A stretch of DNA of 64,000 nucleotides, taken from Phoronis australis (taxonomy: Eukaryota > Phoronida > Phoronidae). The position numbers were made by a program, and so were the translations under genes. The notes beneath the pieces were generated by a model. That model worked only from the letters and a program-made list of their open reading frames with translations, was not told where the DNA came from and searched no databases. This document shows positions 58,452 through 64,000 of the stretch, one piece after another. Position 1 is the stretch's first letter. Every line of letters starts with the position of its first letter. Location of the stretch: contig NMRA01000235.1 in the NCBI GenBank assembly GCA_002633005.1, forward strand, positions 12,625 to 76,624, read 5' to 3'.

Positions 58452-61400
58452 GTAAGTATGGCTCGAGACGCTAATATACGGATGTAGGAGCGTGGGAAGC
58501 TAATTTCGGGATGTCCCGTTGTTTGTTCTGGATTGAATTGGAGGAAATTGATGGGAAAGGGTCACTTTCGAAAGTTACTTCACCTAAAAGCGAAGTGTCG
58601 ATCTTTAGAATCGAGTACTAATCAGGCCAGTCTTCATCCATTTCAACAGAAGCGAAGGGGTGAATAAAGGGAGCGAGGGAAAGATGGGAAAAAGTCATGG
58701 AAACAATAGTCAAGGAAGCAGTTCTTTGTTAAATGAAATCAGCTAATCTTCGACTCGGCCAGGTGATATTCCACCATTACCTATTTGTTATCACGGTATT
58801 GCAGGCGGGCGCCACAACGTACTTCAATCCGGGCAGAAACATGAAGAAGATCCATTACTACGGCATCAACCTGTACAACCAACTGGAGAAGGAAACGGGG
58901 CAGGTACAGTGTACGCATGCGTCTTACAGGTCACGTGAGCAAGATTACGCGCGCGCTGTTTTCTTTGGTTAGCTTCAGTTAGAGTACTTAGAAACTCCCC
59001 GAACATTGTCTGTAATATTTTGCATTCCTTTGAAATCGTTAATAGATGAACTATGCAGTAATTTACGAGGTTTCCCAAAAGTACTGGCACTGTAGTGTGA
59101 AGATCATGCAGTGTAATTGGTCGCTCTGCCCTGGTTCATGTTTCAGGACATCGGGTTTCACCGCGTAGGTAGCGTCCGCCTGGCAACGTCGCAAGTTCGA
59201 GTTGACGAGTTTCACTACCAGATGTCGCGTCACGGATGGCACCAGGCACCTCAGTGGCTTATAACACCAGAAGAAATACAACAAAGGGTTCCTATCATAA
59301 ATATGGATAAGGTATCATTCCATTTATATACGAACACTATGTGCTTCATAAATTGGACAAGGTAACATTGAATTTACACGTGTGTACAGTGTTAGCCTTC
59401 TGCGCAATGAACTCATAGAAGTACCCTTACCTCGGGAGCACTGTGTCAATAAACTAAGGGGACTCTAAGCCTTTCATTGTAGATTACAATCGCTTAAGAC
59501 CTGCAGCTGAAGTTTGCCTTCTGTCAACAAACGAATTGTGATTTAGACTAATTAGTGTTAAGATATTGGCCTCAAACAGCCCCTGTGTCAAACATATAAA
59601 TGCGATTTCTGCTCAAAGAAAACTACGAGTTCGCTATTGCTTAAAAGACATGCCTCTGCAAGTTAAGTTGTCACAACGTGATATTTTGTTAGCGGAGCAT
59701 GTTCGCAAGTCACGAAATGCTAGTTCTTTGCAAGGCCCAAACTCACTTCACTTCTCATCAAGCAACACGTTGAGATTAAGTATTAAAGAGGAAAATGGTC
59801 TGCATCAAAATTTCGTTTCTTTGACGGAACTTTGATTTATTGCCATTTAACAGGGTAGGGATTTTGTACCGCTGAGCCAAGATTGCAGGCACATATATAA
59901 GGGTAGGGGGTACCACTACGTCTCAAAAAGTGAGTCCGTGTAATAACCTACATCCACATGTATGCCCCAAGTATACTGTATAATTTAAGGTGCAGAAAAT
60001 GGGTAATATACATGTACTTACAGGTTTGTATTTCTAGAGCACTGATGAATAAGAACCCCCATATTTATACCAAAATTATAAAAAATAAAATTTTCTTTAT
60101 ACCCGGCAAAGTTATTAATCACTGACATCATAACAAAGGGTTTCAAGCTCCCATTATACTGGATAAAGAACATCACGCAAGGAAGGTTTTGCTATAATGC
60201 CTTCACACTTTGTAAGAAATGCAATGGGTTGCAGTTAAAACTTGGGCCAGAGTTTTCCTCAAATAGCCGTTAGAGCCGTTGTGGCACATCTAAACTATAG
60301 TCTAAGAGTTAGTAAATTAGTAAAACGTCCAAACCGTTGTGTGACAACTTCACCTACAATAAAACATATCTAACTGCCCAGGTTTCCTTGGTCTCATCAC
60401 GTTCTATTAAATGTACTTTTATTGCCACTTGGTTTAATTTAATTAACCAGATACTCGGCGGTCTGTACAACCCCGACGATGGCTACCTTGATCCTTATTC
60501 ACTGACCCAAGCTTTGGCCATTGGTGCCCGCAAACATGGTGCAGAAATCTACGTGTCTGTTCCGGTAAATTCCACAACTCAACGGAAAGATGGACGATGG
60601 GACGTCACCACGGATCAAGGGACAATCGTCACTAAGCACGTGATCAATGCAGCAGGTGATAATGTGATATTGCAAGATCTTTCTCCTCGTTCTCCACTCA
60701 GATATCAAACCTTGAATGATATCTCATGCTTCCCTGCTACTACGAAGCAAGTCATCTGAAAAGATTTTGAAGGACTGCACCGACTACAGTATTAAATATT
60801 TCCAGTGTGAGATTCTTTGGTATGCTCGTGATATTCCAAAAAACCCATGAAAGTGCCAAATCCCGTATTCACTATTGAATCTGTCATACATTCTCTATTA
60901 TACCAAACCAACATGTGTAAAGTGTGTCTAACGCGTTCAATATGTTGAATTTATGGAAATGTGAGCAAACTCACAGCAAAACTTGTTAATTTGTAGGTTT
61001 CCATGCTCGGGAGGTAGCCAAAATGGCGGACATTGATCTCCCAGTTGTTCCTATTGACCATCAATACGTCGTGACGTCAGCGATTCCGGAGGTGGCCGAG
61101 TTAAAACAAGAAATCCCCGTTCTTCGCGATTTAGACTCCTCCTATGCTGTCCGTATGGAGAGGCAGGGACTTTTGATAAGTCCTTACGAGAATGAGGACA
61201 AGATGCAACTGCGTGAAGACTGGGCGCGAGAGGGCGTTCCGCCCGGTACGGCAACTTAGTGAAATCTGCCATCACTCAGAAAAGTGAAATGTCCCGTAAA
61301 TATTTACTTAATGTTCCAAAGGCGTTTCACAAGAACAGAAGAAGTCCATTGGTGATATTAAGGTCGCAGGCACATTCAAAATTAACACCTGTCCAACGCA

Positions 61401-63375
61401 ATACCTGGGCGGAACGGGAAAATGAATGCACGAGACAAAACCAAATGATGGAATCTCCCGGTTGCCACTTTTCCCATTTATCTTCCCCACCAAACCCTTT
61501 TGAGCAGGAAGCCCCCCCCCTCCCAAGAAAGCAGCCTGTTTAGATAACGCTGGTGTTCATAGTTGGCTTTGAAGTTTTGGGACGGCTCTTTATTGTGATG
61601 TCGATATAATCACGTGGGCTCTCATAAATTGCATCTTTGTCAACGAACGCCCATGAGTATGGAAAACCGAAGTGGACAAATTGCAGGACAAATATTTTCT
61701 AGTCAAGAATTAAATTTCATGTAGGATCAAGAAATCAAAGCATAATTTATCGCGCCAAGACCTATAATTTGTCACGTCAGGACCAAAATTAAACTCGTCA
61801 GGAACCAAAACTTTTCACGCAAGGACACAATTTTTATTACGTCCGGAACATTTCACACGTGAGAAAAATTTCATGACAGAAGATCACGTGACCATCCACC
61901 ACCATGCGACCATTCAAAGCGACTACGTAAGAGGTTCACAATGTCTCCCCAATGACAGTCACATTATCGTAACAATGAGGTTGAATTTCTGTCGTCTCCT
62001 CCAGGTTTTACAACAGAAAACAATGTTAAGACTTGAATAGGGCTGAGTATGACAGATGCTCAGCGGATTGTTGTTTTCACGTGGTCTCCTGAGATGAAAT
62101 TTTGTCTTGCATGGCGTGAAATTTTCTATTGGCAAGATACTTTCTCCTGGCATGAGATTTTCTCTTGGTTAGAAATTTTCTCCTGGAGTAGCAAGAAATG
62201 TCCCGACGTGATAAATTTTGGGTCCTGAGATGCTAAATTTTGGTTCTGATGTGATAAATTATAGGTTCTGCCTCGATAGATATTGGTTTTGGGTATATTT
62301 TCTTGTCCTGCAGAGAATTTAACTCTTGATTAGAAATTTTGTGTCCTGGAATTTTTCTCCACTTTGGCTTTCCACAGTGGCAGATCAAGGATATCATAAG
62401 GGGGGCAAATATTTTGTCTCATAAGGAATCGCGTAAAGCACAACTGTAGAGGCGCATAGCACCGAATGGGGGAGGTCGGGACTTCCCCCCTCCCGCCCAG
62501 GAGAAAACCTTGTTTTTGCCTCTAAAAAAAAGCATTTTCATTGATTCCTGAAGTGTTATCAAAGCGTGTCCATCTGGAAAAACTCTAAATGCCACGACTC
62601 CAACTCACCCCTTGTCTGCCTGAGCGCGCGCGCGCTTTATCACTGCGCCACAGTGCTTCCACTCACAATACGGTGCAAAGAAACACTAATTCTTTTTATA
62701 GTCCACAGCGTTTGCGCACTAAACCTGTTTCTTTGGCGAAGTGGTAAAAAAGGTCCGCTTCTGAGAAACAAAAAGTCCAAGAAAATGAGACAAAAGTCCA
62801 CTGAACAAGCTCGAACGCGCAATTCACAGTGATGCAGTGGTGTCCCTGTTTTTTTTTTTTAGTTCGCCCGCATTTTTGTTACCAAAAGGTCCACAACGTC
62901 AGGAATTCGAACCCCCCACATTGAAGGCTGGGTGCGCACATGAAGTCAACTGAGAATTATGTTGTTTGTGATGTAATGAATGCAAGAGTATTTAGACTGA
63001 GCCATGAGCTACCATTTAGCTCATTGGACAGATTCTGTTTGTAGTGGACTATGTATGGTAATTACATAAATTTCCAATCAGACGGCGAAATCGTTTTCTT
63101 AACGGTTGACTAGTGGTGGCAACAACGTATCGATATTTTAGTCATGACATTATGTACTTGTTCATTGTTATCCTAGGTTTCGGCAAAGAACTCTTTCAGC
63201 CGGACGTTGACCGTATTTATGACAATTTGGAGAAGGCCATGGAAATGTTTCCGTGTCTACGCGACGCCAGCATTCAAACAATTGTATCCGGACCCATTAC
63301 CTATTCTGTCGACGCATTGCCAACGCTCGGACCCATGTGGGACCGCCACAACTACTGGCTAGCCGTCGGCACTGG
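58292..63375 (+). CDS. DMGDH: Dimethylglycine dehydrogenase, six internal exons (partial gene)
   Basis: The exons 58292-58451, 58805-58903, 59147-59311, 60451-60655, 60997-61245 and 63177-63375 splice in frame through GT-AG introns. They give about 359 residues collinear with the N-terminal half of DMGDH. DMGDH is the mitochondrial-matrix flavoenzyme that oxidatively demethylates dimethylglycine to sarcosine, passing one carbon to tetrahydrofolate and electrons to ETF. The FAD-binding DAO domain is seen from its GGGIIG turn to [15 protein letters not shown]. The [12 protein letters not shown] and [13 protein letters not shown] stretches favour DMGDH over sarcosine dehydrogenase or PDPR. The targeting exon and the C-terminal aminomethyltransferase-like half are not in the window. 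It is transcribed away from the minus-strand WSC/kringle exons. Confidence 0.93.
58805..58903 (+). CDS. DMGDH: DMGDH exon: [10 protein letters not shown] segment
   Basis: 33 codons, phase 0 at both ends, acceptor TATTGCAG and donor CAG|GTACAG. It reads [20 protein letters not shown] to EKETGQ. Confidence 0.92.
59147..59311 (+). CDS. DMGDH: DMGDH exon: [13 protein letters not shown] segment
   Basis: 55 codons, phase 0 at both ends. It includes [15 protein letters not shown] and ends IINMDK, before a AAG|GTATCA donor. Confidence 0.92.
59312..60450 (+). other. DMGDH intron (1.1 kb)
   Basis: The intron contains an 89-codon open frame (59566-59835) with no recognisable domain and no splice support. 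Nothing else is seen. Confidence 0.6.
60451..60655 (+). CDS. DMGDH: DMGDH exon: [15 protein letters not shown] segment
   Basis: Acceptor TTAACCAG, donor GCAG|GTGATA, phase 0 to 1. It ends in VINAAG, the conserved glycine of the second FAD-contact loop, which is completed across the intron as NAAG-FHAREV. Confidence 0.93.
60997..61245 (+). CDS. DMGDH: DMGDH exon: FHAREVAKM to GVPPG segment
   Basis: 83 codons, phase 1 at both ends. It contains [32 protein letters not shown] and SPYEN. Confidence 0.93.
61658..62374. mobile_element. ~0.7-kb TIR element with tandem-repeat arms in a DMGDH intron
   Basis: The left end TGGAAAACCGAAGTGGA matches the inverse of the right end, TGGAAAGCCAAAGTGGAG. Inside, the left arm (61680-61880) is a string of about 20-24 bp units such as CGTCAGGACCAAAATT, and the right arm (62060-62350) holds their inverse, AAATTTTGGGTCCTGA. 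No protein is encoded. Confidence 0.65.
62375..63176. other. Rest of the last complete DMGDH intron
   Basis: A CAGTGGCAGATCAAGGATAT terminus at 62375 begins directly at the edge of the previous element and matches the hAT-like end at 57551. GGCTGGGTGCGCACATG at 62926 repeats 57466. No exon is seen. Confidence 0.45.
63177..63375 (+). CDS. DMGDH: DMGDH exon: [13 protein letters not shown] to AVGTG segment
   Basis: Acceptor TATCCTAG (phase 1), donor ACTGG|GTAACT (phase 2). [15 protein letters not shown] is the DAO-family loop near the end of the FAD domain, and NYWLAVGTG leads toward the next exon, beyond the window. Confidence 0.93.
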
Positions 63376-64000
63376 GTAACTATTCAATACGCAATGAATA
63401 TTAACTCATTCCTCAGCAGTAAATTCTGTGGGTTTCAATCTTTATGGTCTACCGACTTTGGGGTTCCTATAAGCATGTCCAACCATAACTTGACCAAATG
63501 TGAATAAAAGACAAACACTAATGTCGAGACGCTAGGTAGATGACCACGGTGCAGGCGCCGAAAAGTAATGTATAAATCCGTGTGTTGGAGCATGACCTGA
63601 TGAAATTTCGGTGACGTAGGCAAATGCGACTGGAAATATCAAAATTGTGGCGTCAGGGGTGAGGCTATTTAATTTTGCAATGCAGCGAGGTGAAATTCGA
63701 GGAAGACTATGAACAAACATCAGACACTCACGGAGTCCTTAGAATTCTGTCGCTGCTTGACTGGAAATCCACGGTTTCTAATTGTCAACGTCACGCTGTT
63801 AAATAATTGTGAAATACTCAATATGCTACTTCGCGTTCTTACCGTGTCTGCTTAACATAAAATTTTTGATAATTTATTGAAACTTTTAAAAATATCTAAC
63901 ATAACGAGCCCCGTCCTTTATATTCAGCGTGATGTTTCAGATGTCCTTCCTTGTCATTAGTTACCCATAATCCTTTCTTTCCGATGTTTACGGTATAAAC
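63376..64000. other. Start of the next DMGDH intron, to window end
   Basis: No exon is seen. Confidence 0.6.

Noticed and set aside
59566-59835. 89-codon frame inside a DMGDH intron
   Set aside because: It is not part of the DMGDH protein and has no recognisable domain or splice sites.
58292-63375. Sarcosine dehydrogenase or PDPR instead of DMGDH
   Set aside because: The segment pattern ([39 protein letters not shown]) follows DMGDH best. The C-terminal half needed for final proof is outside the window.

Overview
The window is animal nuclear DNA. It has short exons with GT-AG introns, no operons, a high repeat load, and large internal duplications that differ by roughly 5-20 percent. A marine invertebrate deuterostome, with an amphioxus-like animal as first guess, fits the kringle/WSC exon family, the very high insertion/deletion polymorphism and the frequent ACATGTA words. 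The species is an inference. Most of the open frames in the window are noise, and only the exons listed here carry support.

The right end (58.3-64 kb, plus strand) holds six exons of a dimethylglycine dehydrogenase gene (DMGDH). It is a mitochondrial FAD enzyme of choline/betaine catabolism and is open at both ends: the transit-peptide exon is not seen and the folate-binding C-terminal half lies beyond the window. Its introns carry terminal-inverted-repeat (TIR) elements.

The minus strand from about 42 kb down to 3 kb carries phase-compatible extracellular domain exons. In transcription order they are a split WSC-like module (41.7 and 37.9 kb), a full WSC exon (36.5 kb), two kringle exons (34.2 and 32.4 kb), a half kringle (22.1 kb), and a second split WSC-like module (5.5 and 3.3 kb). 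This is either one Kremen-like mosaic gene or tandem genes. The two split modules are paralogues inside a large direct segmental duplication (block A about 2.85-21.56 kb, block B about 37.5-52.1 kb). Introns next to these exons differ by about 7-10 percent, but the exons differ by up to 29 percent, almost all amino-acid changing. The cysteines and splice sites are preserved. This is the strongest biological signal in the window.

Comparing blocks A and B also gives empty sites for several insertions. These include a 108-bp perfect hairpin with an 8-bp target duplication, a 250-bp inverted repeat with a 7-bp duplication, and a 40-bp minisatellite grown from one unit to about 30. A third comparison (33 kb against an inverted copy at 52.4 kb) dates a 0.6-kb TIR element with a 3-bp duplication. 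Other mobile relics are L1/Tx1-type LINE C-termini (22.7-25.1 kb), another LINE piece (35 kb), a hAT transposase remnant (56.1-56.5 kb), a THAP-domain frame (49.8-50.0 kb) and two decayed pieces of a multicopy uncharacterised protein family with a possible FEN1/PIN-like C-terminus (0-1.8 kb and 38.9-40.0 kb).

Four single N positions each sit between near-identical sequence. They are best read as unmerged contig ends, so the local duplications beside them (8.1, 24.7, 33.4 and 35.2 kb) are probably assembly artefacts.
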